A DNA stretch of 64,000 nucleotides. Source: Cyanobacterium aponinum PCC 10605. Lineage in GTDB: Bacteria > Cyanobacteriota > Cyanobacteriia > Cyanobacteriales > Cyanobacteriaceae. Shown piece after piece: positions 1-6,962 of the stretch (positions are counted from its first letter, which is position 1; each line of letters opens with the position of its first letter). The position numbers were made by a program, and so were the translations under genes. Location: positions 3,162,001 to 3,226,000 of the forward strand of contig NC_019776.1 of the NCBI RefSeq assembly GCF_000317675.1, given 5' to 3'. The notes under the pieces are model-generated. The model saw nothing but the letters and a program-made list of their open reading frames with translations, did no database searches and was not told the DNA's origin.

Positions 1-795
1 TTTATCTAACAACTGCTGACGACAAAAACTCAACACTTGAGAAGCCGCCTTTTCAGGAGAAACTTTTCCCGATGTCAGAGAATATTCAAAGGGTTTTCCA
101 TCAAGATTATCCCCCATATTGTGTTTCCATGCCAAAATAGTTTGATCTCGGAAAGCATAAGCATTACTCTTAATATGTCCACCAATTTCCCCTTCATCCG
201 TCGAAGTAAAACGCACCCCAGAAGGAATAATTGCCTTTTTCACCAAGCTACCATTTTCATCCTTTACAGGCACTTCCACCACCGAAGCATTCCATTCTTT
301 TCTTAGGGTATTGTAATTAGCTAAAGACATAACCGTATTAGTTGTGCCTAAATCTATCCCCACATAGGTAGGTTGCATTACCTCCGTAAGAATTTCCACA
401 TAATTAGCATTTTCTCTGGATTTATTCCCGATTTGATTACCAATTACTAGGGATTTTATACCTTTAGATTGAAGATAGCGAAAAAGTCGAGCATAGTCAT
501 TATCATTACTAACAATTGCTACTAAATTAATGGCTAATTTACTATTATTAATTAACTCATCTACGGTTTGAAAAATTAGATTATCTACTTCTTGAGAAAC
601 AGGATTTAAACCGGGGGTTAGCTCAAAACGATAGTCAAATTTACGAAAACTACTACCATAGGCAGTTAAGACAGAAGGAGTATTGGAAAAAGCTCTTTTG
701 ACAACCATATTGCCGTATTTACCACATAGTTGCTCAATGGTTTCTAATCTCGGTTTAATATTATCTAAATCTAATAGAACAGCGATATTGTACAT
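1..795 (-). CDS. NYN-domain nuclease fused to Hsp70 ATPase (3' partial at window edge)
   Basis: The reading frame is open from an ATG at 795 to the window edge (265 codons seen). Residues 1-140 look like a NYN/PIN-fold RNase: acidic residues D9 and D11 in LLDLDN, D71, and the SNDNDY motif with D98 and D100. After almost no linker, residues 144-265 match the start of an Hsp70/DnaK ATPase domain, with the phosphate-1 motif GIDLGTTNT at 146-154. The protein would therefore combine an RNA-cleaving domain with a chaperone ATPase. It lies 49 bp downstream of a gene for a GrpE-like protein on the same strand, which fits a nucleotide-exchange partner. The C-terminus, including any substrate-binding domain, is outside the window. 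The domain calls are strong by motif; the function of the fusion is inference. Confidence 0.82.
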   Translation of the reverse strand, partial: MYNIAVLLDLDNIKPRLETIEQLCGKYGNMVVKRAFSNTPSVLTAYGSSFRKFDYRFELTPGLNPVSQEVDNLIFQTVDELINNSKLAINLVAIVSNDNDYARLFRYLQSKGIKSLVIGNQIGNKSRENANYVEILTEVMQPTYVGIDLGTTNTVMSLANYNTLRKEWNASVVEVPVKDENGSLVKKAIIPSGVRFTSTDEGEIGGHIKSNAYAFRDQTILAWKHNMGDNLDGKPFEYSLTSGKVSPEKAASQVLSFCRQQLLDK

Positions 796-844
796 AATTT
801 TTTCCTCTTGATTATCAGGTATTTAGGCACAAGTTAATTGATTT

Positions 845-2044
845 CTAATTTTCAATTTCTTCCACTTTGGCGGGGGTAACAATTTCCTCTCCTACTTTCC
901 AACCACAGGCAACACATTTAACTTTTTTGACTTCTTCTTTACTGATGAATTGACTACCAGAGACATAGTTATATTTGTTATTGTCTAAATCTTCTCCTGT
1001 GATTTCTAATATGGCTTCTGTATCTGGTGGAAAAGGTTGAATATTTAACGTAGAAAAAGCCTTAAATAAATTTTCTAAATTAATAAAACAAGTGAGGGTG
1101 TCTTGAGTTGATAAACCTTCATTATTTTCTAGTAATTTATCAATCTTTTTATAAAGGCTAAAGAGTTGATCTAAAACAGGTTGCTGTTGTTCATCTTGGA
1201 GAGATTTAGCTAGTGTACAAACCGCTTCTTGTAAGGAGTTTTCTTTTATGTCTTGAATTTCTCTTTCTAACTCCTGATTCTCGTTTTCTAGTCTGCTAAT
1301 TTCTGCCCTTAAATTATTTTCTGTTTCTCCTAATTCTTGAACTAAATTTTGTGCGGCTTTTTCTTTTATATCAGTCCTAGTTAAATTAAATTCTTTTTGT
1401 AATTGATAACCAAATTTACTAATATATTCTGATGCACCAAATTGAATTATGGTTTGATAAGATTCAGAATTAAGAAGGAAATATTTATTTTTTTCGTCTA
1501 AGTAATAAGGTAGTTGATGCAAAAACCAAAAACTTCTTTCCCTTGAGCGATTAAAGTTATCGATGATATTAGCAAAGTTTTCTAATTTGATTAAATCAAG
1601 TTGATCGCTGTTAACAATTTTTTCAAATAAATCGACAAATTCTGATATTTTTTGATGCCAAAAAGTGATAAATTTATCTGGTCTAATACTATATTTGCGA
1701 GAGAGATGGTAATAAAAATTTTCTGCTTTGTTATATTCTTCGTCGTCTAATTCTTCTAATTCGTCTAATAAGTCATCCCAATTATTTGTTTTATAGTTGA
1801 GTAATTTTTCTAAACATTTAATCTGAATAACTGCTAGTTCAGAATATTGTCTTTTTTTACCAAAACTTCTAGGGGTTATATCTCCTAAAGCACGATCAAG
1901 AAAAAAGGTTAATTTGCCCCATGGTGAAGACGCTAATTCAGCTTGAGAAACAGGATTTTTCTGTTTGTTGATAATGGGTTTAGGTTTTGTATTTCTTTCA
2001 AAGGCTTTTGCATTTATTTTCTGTGAAAAATCAGGTTTATTCAT
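845..2044 (-). CDS. GrpE-like protein with long N-terminal domain
   Basis: About 399 residues from the ATG at 2044, which has a GGTGGG stretch upstream. The frame stays open to a TTG at 2095, but that start has no good ribosome site. The first 230 residues are unrecognised. A Glu/Asn-rich coiled coil follows (about 230-275), then a helical region. The last 60 residues resemble the GrpE beta head: a KYNYVSG stretch, then GWKVGEEIVTPAKVE. GrpE proteins speed ADP release from Hsp70, and the next gene encodes an Hsp70 ATPase fused to a NYN nuclease. A CVAC pair sits in the head domain. The ordinary GrpE is about 200 residues, so this is a divergent, enlarged relative. The assignment rests on the C-terminal pattern and the neighbour. 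Confidence 0.65.
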   Translation of the reverse strand: MNKPDFSQKINAKAFERNTKPKPIINKQKNPVSQAELASSPWGKLTFFLDRALGDITPRSFGKKRQYSELAVIQIKCLEKLLNYKTNNWDDLLDELEELDDEEYNKAENFYYHLSRKYSIRPDKFITFWHQKISEFVDLFEKIVNSDQLDLIKLENFANIIDNFNRSRERSFWFLHQLPYYLDEKNKYFLLNSESYQTIIQFGASEYISKFGYQLQKEFNLTRTDIKEKAAQNLVQELGETENNLRAEISRLENENQELEREIQDIKENSLQEAVCTLAKSLQDEQQQPVLDQLFSLYKKIDKLLENNEGLSTQDTLTCFINLENLFKAFSTLNIQPFPPDTEAILEITGEDLDNNKYNYVSGSQFISKEEVKKVKCVACGWKVGEEIVTPAKVEEIEN

Positions 2045-2301
2045 GAAAAATACCCACCGCATATATGAATATAAATCACCTCTTGCGCAATACAAGTAAC
2101 ATCTATATATAATTATGTTTTTTAGGTGCTTATCTATATATCAGTAGCGATTTTCAATTTTATGCAAAGTGATAATAATTTTTTGAAAGAATAAGAATGA
2201 AACTATATGTAATTAAAATTTCCCCAGAATAATTATCCCTCATTTCTGATTGTTTTGCTTGTGCTATGGCACTCTTTCTTAATTTCTAATGCTTTTTCAA
2301 T

Positions 2302-2907
2302 CTATGAAAAATGTAAAAGTAAGTGACGACTGGAATCTAAGGAGATTAATTTTTGTTTCTGCATATCTCCTAATAGTCTTGTTACTGTTACTCTGGTTGT
2401 ACCGATCGCATCTGCTAAGTTTTGATGAGTAAATCTAACTTTAATTCTAATTTTATCTTCTTTGGTTTCCCCTAAATATGCACCGAGAAGATTTAATAAT
2501 TTTAGCAGACGTTCTTCTATTCTTTTCAAAGTTGCGATCGCTAATAACTCCTCTGTTTGACGAATACGGGTAACAGTTTCCGTAAGAATCTTTTGAGCTA
2601 AATTAGGATTATTTTCAATTTCTTCTAAAGAAAACCATTGTAAATAAATATCGGATAAAGCCTTAGCCTGAAAAGTATCGAGATTAGTAAACCACAAGCC
2701 AAAAAAATTGCCTGTTTGTGACCATCCTAGTAAGGTTTCCTCTCCTAATGCACCCACTTTGAAAAGCTGTACCACTCCTCTATTAACTTGCCAAATGCCT
2801 TGAGCAATTAAGGGTATTTCTTCCCCCCGCTCATAAAAATGTAATCTTCTTTCTCCGGAACGTAATTGAGTTTTCAGATTATGATTGGAAGGATAACCCA
2901 GTAGCAT
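2302..2907 (-). CDS. Crp/Fnr-family transcriptional regulator
   Basis: 201 residues. The N-terminal half looks like a cyclic-nucleotide-binding beta-roll (LHFYERGEEIPLI, VNRGVVQLFKV). A linking helix follows, then a winged helix at about 155-200 with the recognition segment NLADAIGTTRVTVTRLLGDM. That segment is very close to the NtcA/Crp helix-turn-helix, but the protein is shorter than NtcA (about 223) and its sensor half differs. It is read from its own upstream region at 2908-3385. Its target genes cannot be told from the sequence. Proximity to the NYN-Hsp70 genes downstream may be incidental, because about 257 bp separate them. Confidence 0.85.
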   Translation of the reverse strand: MLLGYPSNHNLKTQLRSGERRLHFYERGEEIPLIAQGIWQVNRGVVQLFKVGALGEETLLGWSQTGNFFGLWFTNLDTFQAKALSDIYLQWFSLEEIENNPNLAQKILTETVTRIRQTEELLAIATLKRIEERLLKLLNLLGAYLGETKEDKIRIKVRFTHQNLADAIGTTRVTVTRLLGDMQKQKLISLDSSRHLLLHFS

Positions 2908-3385
2908 AATAAATACTGTTATTGAGAATACATTGATTTAAGCATTAGGTTAACAGAACAAAATTAAGAACAGGTAAAGATTTCTAACTTTTTTCTAACT
3001 TTATAGAATATTTTTTTTCACGACGATTTTACTTGATTTTTGTGCAAAAAATCTGTAACTAATTTGAGAGCGAAAGATGAATAGTGTTGGGGTGAATAAT
3101 AAAAAACTTCTTCTACTTATTACTCATTTTTCTCCTTAATCCCCAAAACACTAAACTTATAACTGATGTTACGCAAAAAGATAATTAGTTGTTGTTTTTA
3201 GGTGTCAGGTGTCGGGTGTCAGGTGTCAGGTCTAAAATCAAAAAAATTCACCCTTTTTTCTTTTGACTTAGTTTTTCTATTGTTTTCTGAAACCTGAAAC
3301 CATCAGCCTGAAACCTCTTTAACTTAACACATGAACAAGTGCGTAAGGTCAGCTTATAATTGATTTATCCCCCTCAGATAGAGTG
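2908..3385. other. Intergenic region with heptamer repeats
   Basis: 478 bp between the Crp-like gene and the WYL gene, with no credible ORF. It holds four tandem heptamers of the type AGGTGTC/GGGTGTC at 3200-3227. About 60 bp further on is an inverse-sense stretch of CCTGAAAC-type units (about 3288-3315). The same heptamers recur in many intergenic spaces of this window. The part next to 2907 is AT-rich and probably carries the promoter of the regulator gene. Confidence 0.6.
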
Positions 3386-4255
3386 TTATTCTTCTGATGA
3401 ATAAAGGTGATTAAGATTTAATAATTTCTCATAAAATTTTTCTCTGAGAGAATCTGGGGAGATTATTTTGCAACTATCCCAATATCTGGCGATTTCTCGA
3501 AAAAACCAAAAGCTACTCCAAACTTTTCTCCGAATTAATCGATGGGGCGGACTTCCTTCTATTTCTCCTTTAAAAGTGTCATCTATTTTAACTTCTTCTT
3601 TGCCATAAGCAAATGCTAAATTACCAAAAACTTTAAACTCTGCTTCAATCATATCTAACTCAGGTTGCCATGATAATTCTACCCTATTCACTACCGCTTC
3701 TTGGATGCGATCGAGTCTTAATGTCCAATTATGCTTTAATTCTGTAATGTCGTCATTGCCTTCTGTTTCTCGACAAGTACAAACTAAATATTGATGTTTT
3801 TCTATTATTTTTAATTGTCCGTGGATTACAGTAAAATTCAATAAGTTGTCAGAAGCATCCTGATAAGTTAATTTAAAGGGTTGTTGTTTTTGGATAAAGT
3901 TTTCAATATTTTTACGCCATAGGGGTTTTGGTTTTGCCAAAAATTGTTCGATTTCATCACGAAAAAATATGTTTAATTCACTTCTTTCTCGTAAAATTCT
4001 GCCTATTTCTTCTGCTTCTAAGATAAATCCTAAATCTAATAATAGTTTTCTCGCTTTTTCTAAGGTTTCTATTCTCTGACTATTCCAATCATCATTGATA
4101 GTTATTTTTAACTCTTTAAGCGCGATCGCCTTTATCAATTTCGATACATTAGGTTTATCCCCCCAAGTCTTACCAAATTCCAAAGCCAAATTTTCCAAGG
4201 CTTTCTTTTCTCTTTCGCCAATAGATAGGGTGACAGCTTGATTTTTTCTTGTCAT
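3386..4255 (-). CDS. WYL-domain regulator, possible CRISPR-Cas repressor
   Basis: 289 residues from the ATG at 4255 (a TTG at 4258 is in frame). The N-terminus (about 1-55) resembles a ribbon-helix-helix type DNA-binding segment (VTLSIGEREKKALENLALEF, then VSKLIKAIALKEL). Residues about 110-205 fit a WYL domain, ending with RLDRIQEAVV. WYL proteins bind ligands or nucleic acid and often control defence loci. In Synechocystis 6803 a WYL regulator controls the plasmid I-D CRISPR system. This gene is divergent from the HEPN/MNT genes and lies 2.7 kb before cas10d, so a role in regulating that system is plausible but not shown. Confidence 0.75.
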   Translation of the reverse strand: MTRKNQAVTLSIGEREKKALENLALEFGKTWGDKPNVSKLIKAIALKELKITINDDWNSQRIETLEKARKLLLDLGFILEAEEIGRILRERSELNIFFRDEIEQFLAKPKPLWRKNIENFIQKQQPFKLTYQDASDNLLNFTVIHGQLKIIEKHQYLVCTCRETEGNDDITELKHNWTLRLDRIQEAVVNRVELSWQPELDMIEAEFKVFGNLAFAYGKEEVKIDDTFKGEIEGSPPHRLIRRKVWSSFWFFREIARYWDSCKIISPDSLREKFYEKLLNLNHLYSSEE

Positions 4256-4357
4256 CAAATTTGTCCGTGTACTTTATATTTATATTTTGTTGCTATTTCT
4301 ATTTTACTGGTTTATTATGGTGGTATCGATAACTTACGGACAGTATTTAAAAAAGTT

Positions 4358-4648
4358 ATGAACTTAGAATTACTGAAAGAAAAACGAGAAGAAATTATTA
4401 AAATAGCCTCAAAGCATGGGGCGTATAATGTGCGTGTATTTGGTTCAGTGGCAAGGGGAGAAGCTGACGAAAAAAGCGATATTGATTTTTTAATTGATTA
4501 TGACATAGATAAAATTACCCCGTGGTTTCCAGTAGGGTTAATTCACGATTTGCAGGATTTTTTGGGCAAAAAAGTGGATGTTGTCACTGCCAGCGGATTA
4601 AAAGAAAGAATTAAAGAGAGAGTATTTCAGGAGGCAATTAGTTTATGA
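4358..4648 (+). CDS. mntA: MNT-type nucleotidyltransferase antitoxin (MntA-like), copy 1
   Basis: 97 residues from the ATG at 4358; the frame is open further upstream but lacks a sensible start. The polymerase-beta-fold signature is intact: GSVARGEADEKSDIDF, with G29-S30 and catalytic D41 and D43, and a third Asp at D74 (KKVDVVT). MntA antitoxins neutralise HepT by adding AMP to a tyrosine in the toxin. The stop overlaps the start of the HEPN gene in an ATGA at 4645-4648, so the two are translationally coupled. This is a standard small MntA. Confidence 0.88.
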   Translation: MNLELLKEKREEIIKIASKHGAYNVRVFGSVARGEADEKSDIDFLIDYDIDKITPWFPVGLIHDLQDFLGKKVDVVTASGLKERIKERVFQEAISL

Positions 4649-4977
4649 GGAATGATAGCGAAAGAATCAGAGATATTAGAGAATGTATTGAAAAAATAGA
4701 GAAATATTCTGTGAGAGGAAAAAAAGAATTTTATGAAGACGAGTTAATTCAGACGTGGATTATTCATAATTTACAAATTATCGGTGAGGCAAGTCGGGCA
4801 ACTTCTGAAGAATTTAAAGCAAAATATCCTCAAGTTTTATGGTTAAAAATAGCCGATTTTAGAAATCTTCTTGTCCATGAATATTTTAGGGTTGATTTAG
4901 GTATTGTTTGGGAAATTGTCGAAAATGAGTTACCTAAATTAAAGCAACAAATTAACGATATTTTAAGGGATATATAA
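4645..4977 (+). CDS. hepT: HEPN-domain RNase toxin (HepT-like), copy 1
   Basis: 110 residues, an all-helical DUF86/HEPN protein. The catalytic RX4HXY motif is complete: R73, H78 and Y80 in FRNLLVHEYF. HepT toxins cleave RNA, and the tyrosine of this motif is the residue AMPylated by MntA in characterised pairs. It overlaps the mntA copy by 4 bp and is followed 4 bp later by a second nucleotidyltransferase gene, so all five genes of this cluster may be read together. Confidence 0.88.
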   Translation: MRNDSERIRDIRECIEKIEKYSVRGKKEFYEDELIQTWIIHNLQIIGEASRATSEEFKAKYPQVLWLKIADFRNLLVHEYFRVDLGIVWEIVENELPKLKQQINDILRDI

Positions 4978-4981
4978 TCTA

Positions 4982-5434
4982 ATGAATAATCAAAATATTG
5001 ACATTAAAGAACTGCAAAACTTATCACAAAAAATTCCCGAAAAAATGCCTTATATAAAAATGGTAATTCTATTTGGTTCAAGGGCAAGGGGTGATATTAA
5101 TGATAAAAGTGATTGGGATTTTGCTATTTTGTGCGATCGGGAAATAGTTGCAAAAACTTTTAAAAATAAAGTCTCTAGCTGGTTTGCTTACTCTGTTAAT
5201 TTGAATGAAATTTTTGACCTAAAAACTGAGCGTATTGATATTATTGATTTGAATAGTTGTTCTGATTTTATAGCCCATTATATTGCTCGTGATGGTGTTT
5301 TAATATATGAAAAAAATGAGGGAGAGTTTGAGCATTTTAGACGAGAGAAATTAAAAACGGAATCTCAAATGAATGTCATATCTAAAAATTTACGAGCAGA
5401 AATAGAAGAATTTTTATCAGAGTGTGGGGTTTAA
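4982..5434 (+). CDS. MNT-type nucleotidyltransferase antitoxin, copy 2
   Basis: 150 residues. The signature GSRARGDINDKSDWDF gives G32-S33, D44 and D46; D86 in ERIDIIDL is the likely third metal ligand. It is longer than copy 1 by a C-terminal helical tail (about 115-150), which may contact its partner. It starts 4 bp after hepT copy 1 and ends 3 bp before the second HEPN gene. All catalytic residues are present, so the AMP-transfer activity should be intact. Confidence 0.85.
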   Translation: MNNQNIDIKELQNLSQKIPEKMPYIKMVILFGSRARGDINDKSDWDFAILCDREIVAKTFKNKVSSWFAYSVNLNEIFDLKTERIDIIDLNSCSDFIAHYIARDGVLIYEKNEGEFEHFRREKLKTESQMNVISKNLRAEIEEFLSECGV

Positions 5435-5437
5435 ACT

Positions 5438-5875
5438 ATGTTAGATGAACGAATTATTCTTAGGAAATTTCAAAAACAAAAAGAATATTTAGTTAACTTA
5501 AAAGTTTATGAAAATCTTGACTATGAAACTTTTATAAACGATCAAGTTATCCAGTTAGCCATAGAGCGTTTATTGCAATTAACAATAGAAGTTGCCTTAG
5601 ATGTAAACCGTTACTTATTCAAATCTTTACGGATTAAACAACCAGAAGAAAATGCCGAAAGTTTCATTAAATTAGCCCAATTAAAAATCCTTGATGATGA
5701 CTTGGCATTAAGGTTAAAAGAGTCAGGAAAAATGCGTAATTTATTGGTGCATCTTTACGAAATAATTGAGCCTCCCTTTGTGCATTCTGCCATTAAAGAA
5801 ACTCTGAGAGATTATCCTTTATATCAAAGACAAATTTTAAACTATTTAGATACTTTAAATACTTTAGAAAATTAA
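5438..5875 (+). CDS. HEPN-domain RNase toxin (HepT-like), copy 2
   Basis: 145 residues, helical, of the larger DUF86 type. The motif MRNLLVHLYE carries R100, H105 and Y107 of RX4HXY. It lies 3 bp after nucleotidyltransferase copy 2 and 6 bp before copy 3, in one run. It is only distantly similar to copy 1, so the two pairs are probably separate lineages and not a recent duplication. The expected role is an RNase toxin held in check by the preceding gene. Confidence 0.85.
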   Translation: MLDERIILRKFQKQKEYLVNLKVYENLDYETFINDQVIQLAIERLLQLTIEVALDVNRYLFKSLRIKQPEENAESFIKLAQLKILDDDLALRLKESGKMRNLLVHLYEIIEPPFVHSAIKETLRDYPLYQRQILNYLDTLNTLEN

Positions 5876-5881
5876 GTAATT

Positions 5882-6274
5882 ATGAATAAACAAATTTCTA
5901 TTGAACATTTACAATTATTATCTCGACAAATACGAAAAAAAATACCCTATATAAAAATGCTAGTTTTATTTGGTTCAAGGGCAAGGGGTGATATTCACGA
6001 TAAAAGTGATTGGAATTTTGCAGTTTTTTATGATGAAAAAAAGCGTAAAAAATACTCTAAGAATAAATCTTTCAGTTACTTTGAAGTATCAAGTATTTTA
6101 GAAAACTTATTTCAAATTAATGCTCCCATTGATGTCGTAGATTTGAATAATTGTTCTGCTCGTATTGCTGACAGAGTTGCTACCGAGGGAATACTAATTT
6201 ATGAAATTGAGGAGAGATTATTTAATAACTTTAAAGAGAAATCTTTGTTAAGTGATGAGCAAAAAAAGCTATGA
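5882..6274 (+). pseudogene. Decayed third MNT nucleotidyltransferase (Asp to Asn, frameshifted)
   Basis: The 130-residue frame is clearly homologous to copy 2 (PYIKMLVLFGSRARGDIHDKSDWNF). The second catalytic Asp is replaced by Asn (D43 kept, N45), so catalysis should be lost. The frame ends early at an A-run near 6262. Adding one A to that run restores a tail ending RLEFQQEINDFLKDSELIP, which lines up with the tail of copy 2 and stops at 6333. It then overlaps the remnant HEPN start by ATGA. The gene is therefore a decaying copy. Confidence 0.75.
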
Positions 6275-6329
6275 GACTGGAATTTCAACAAGAAATTAAT
6301 GATTTTCTTAAAGATTCGGAATTGATACC

Positions 6330-6410
6330 ATGATAAATTTCGATCGAATTTTAGCTACGACAAGGAGAAATTATAAAGCCAGAGATAAACCCCTGACTTT
6401 CAAACCCTAA
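6330..6410 (+). pseudogene. N-terminal remnant of a third HEPN gene
   Basis: A 26-codon frame beginning MINFDRILATTRRNY. It sits exactly where the partner HEPN gene of nucleotidyltransferase copy 3 should start, with a 4-bp ATGA overlap in the repaired frame. The beginning resembles that of HEPN copy 2 (MLDERIILRKFQ). The rest of the toxin gene is gone; its last codons run into a degenerate CRISPR repeat at 6397. Too short to be functional. Confidence 0.5.
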
Positions 6411-6487
6411 TAGGTATTAAATAAAGCAATGAGTAACTTATTGCCTAAATAGTACTTATATTTCAATCCCTCTTTTGGTATTAGTTT
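6397..6487 (-). repeat. Two degenerate CRISPR repeats in reverse orientation (mini-array or guide-like RNA)
   Basis: Read on the minus strand, two stretches resemble the 37-nt repeat of the main array. Over positions 6397-6426 about 25 of 30 bases match (core CCTATTAGGG against CCTATAAGGG). The other, about 6460-6487, keeps GGGATTGAAA intact and matches TAATACC after a 1-base gap. The two are 64 bp apart start to start, leaving a 33-34 nt spacer-like segment, against 70-75 bp per unit in the main array. The 3' ends of the repeats that form the crRNA 5' handle are the best preserved. This could be an array relic or a Cas-regulating guide RNA; the gene is upstream of and antisense to the cas operon. 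Confidence 0.68.
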
Positions 6488-6736
6488 TCTCCATTATAAG
6501 TTAAACGTCACTCGAATTTTTAGTCCAGCTTTAAAAAAACTTCTACTACATAGTCTTATAACCATTGTTATTTTTTAACAGGATGAATTAGAATAAATTA
6601 GAATAAAACGGATAACCCTGAACGAGAGTCAGTAGTTACCCTCCTTGATAAAAAATTTCGTATTAAACATTATAACGGTAACTGACAATTATCTCTGGTG
6701 GGTTAATCCTTATATTTAAAACAGGAGTTAATTACC
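6411..6736 (+). promoter_or_regulatory. Upstream region of the cas operon
   Basis: 326 bp between the HEPN remnant and the 41-codon ORF. Its left part holds the degenerate repeats. The remainder is AT-rich, includes a directly repeated GAATTAGAATAAA-type stretch at about 6587-6608, and must contain the promoter of the cas operon. No single -35/-10 pair stands out. A GTT-preceded ATAAG on the minus strand at 6559-6555 matches only the first five bases of the spacer-like segment nearby. Confidence 0.5.
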
Positions 6737-6862
6737 ATGAAACAACTAGAAGATGACTTTTACTATCCTTCTGATGATTTAGAGTATTTGTATCACCCAA
6801 TAGTCGACGATGAGGGAAATCTTATTTCTTATCAAGACTTTATCGAAAAATATCAACTTTAG
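6737..6862 (+). CDS. Small acidic protein (41 aa) preceding cas10d
   Basis: The ORF starts at an ATG with a good ribosome site (CAGGAG at 6722-6727). It encodes 41 residues with eleven Asp/Glu and only two Lys, and no Arg (MKQLEDDFYYPSDDLEYLYH at the start, ending FIEKYQL). It lies 100 bp before cas10d on the same strand, in the leader position of the operon. I do not recognise a family. It could be a leader peptide, a regulatory or antitoxin-like protein, or a nucleic-acid-mimicking small protein. Codon use is like that of its neighbours. Existence as a gene is probable because of the ribosome site and position. Confidence 0.55.
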   Translation: MKQLEDDFYYPSDDLEYLYHPIVDDEGNLISYQDFIEKYQL

Positions 6863-6962
6863 TAGGAAGTTTTTATTTTTGTCCTGATTTTGATCAATTT
6901 TAATCATAGTGGGAATTAAATATTAATTCCTGCTTTTATCTAACTGTTATTAAACTAAAACT

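Noticed and set aside
37-306. Plus-strand ORF of 89 codons at the left edge
   Set aside because: It is the antisense of the NYN-Hsp70 gene, which has strong family motifs on the minus strand.
6543-6567. Clear effector binding site for the spacer-like segment
   Set aside because: Only five consecutive seed bases agree beside the GTT; further agreement needs a gap, so chance is likely.
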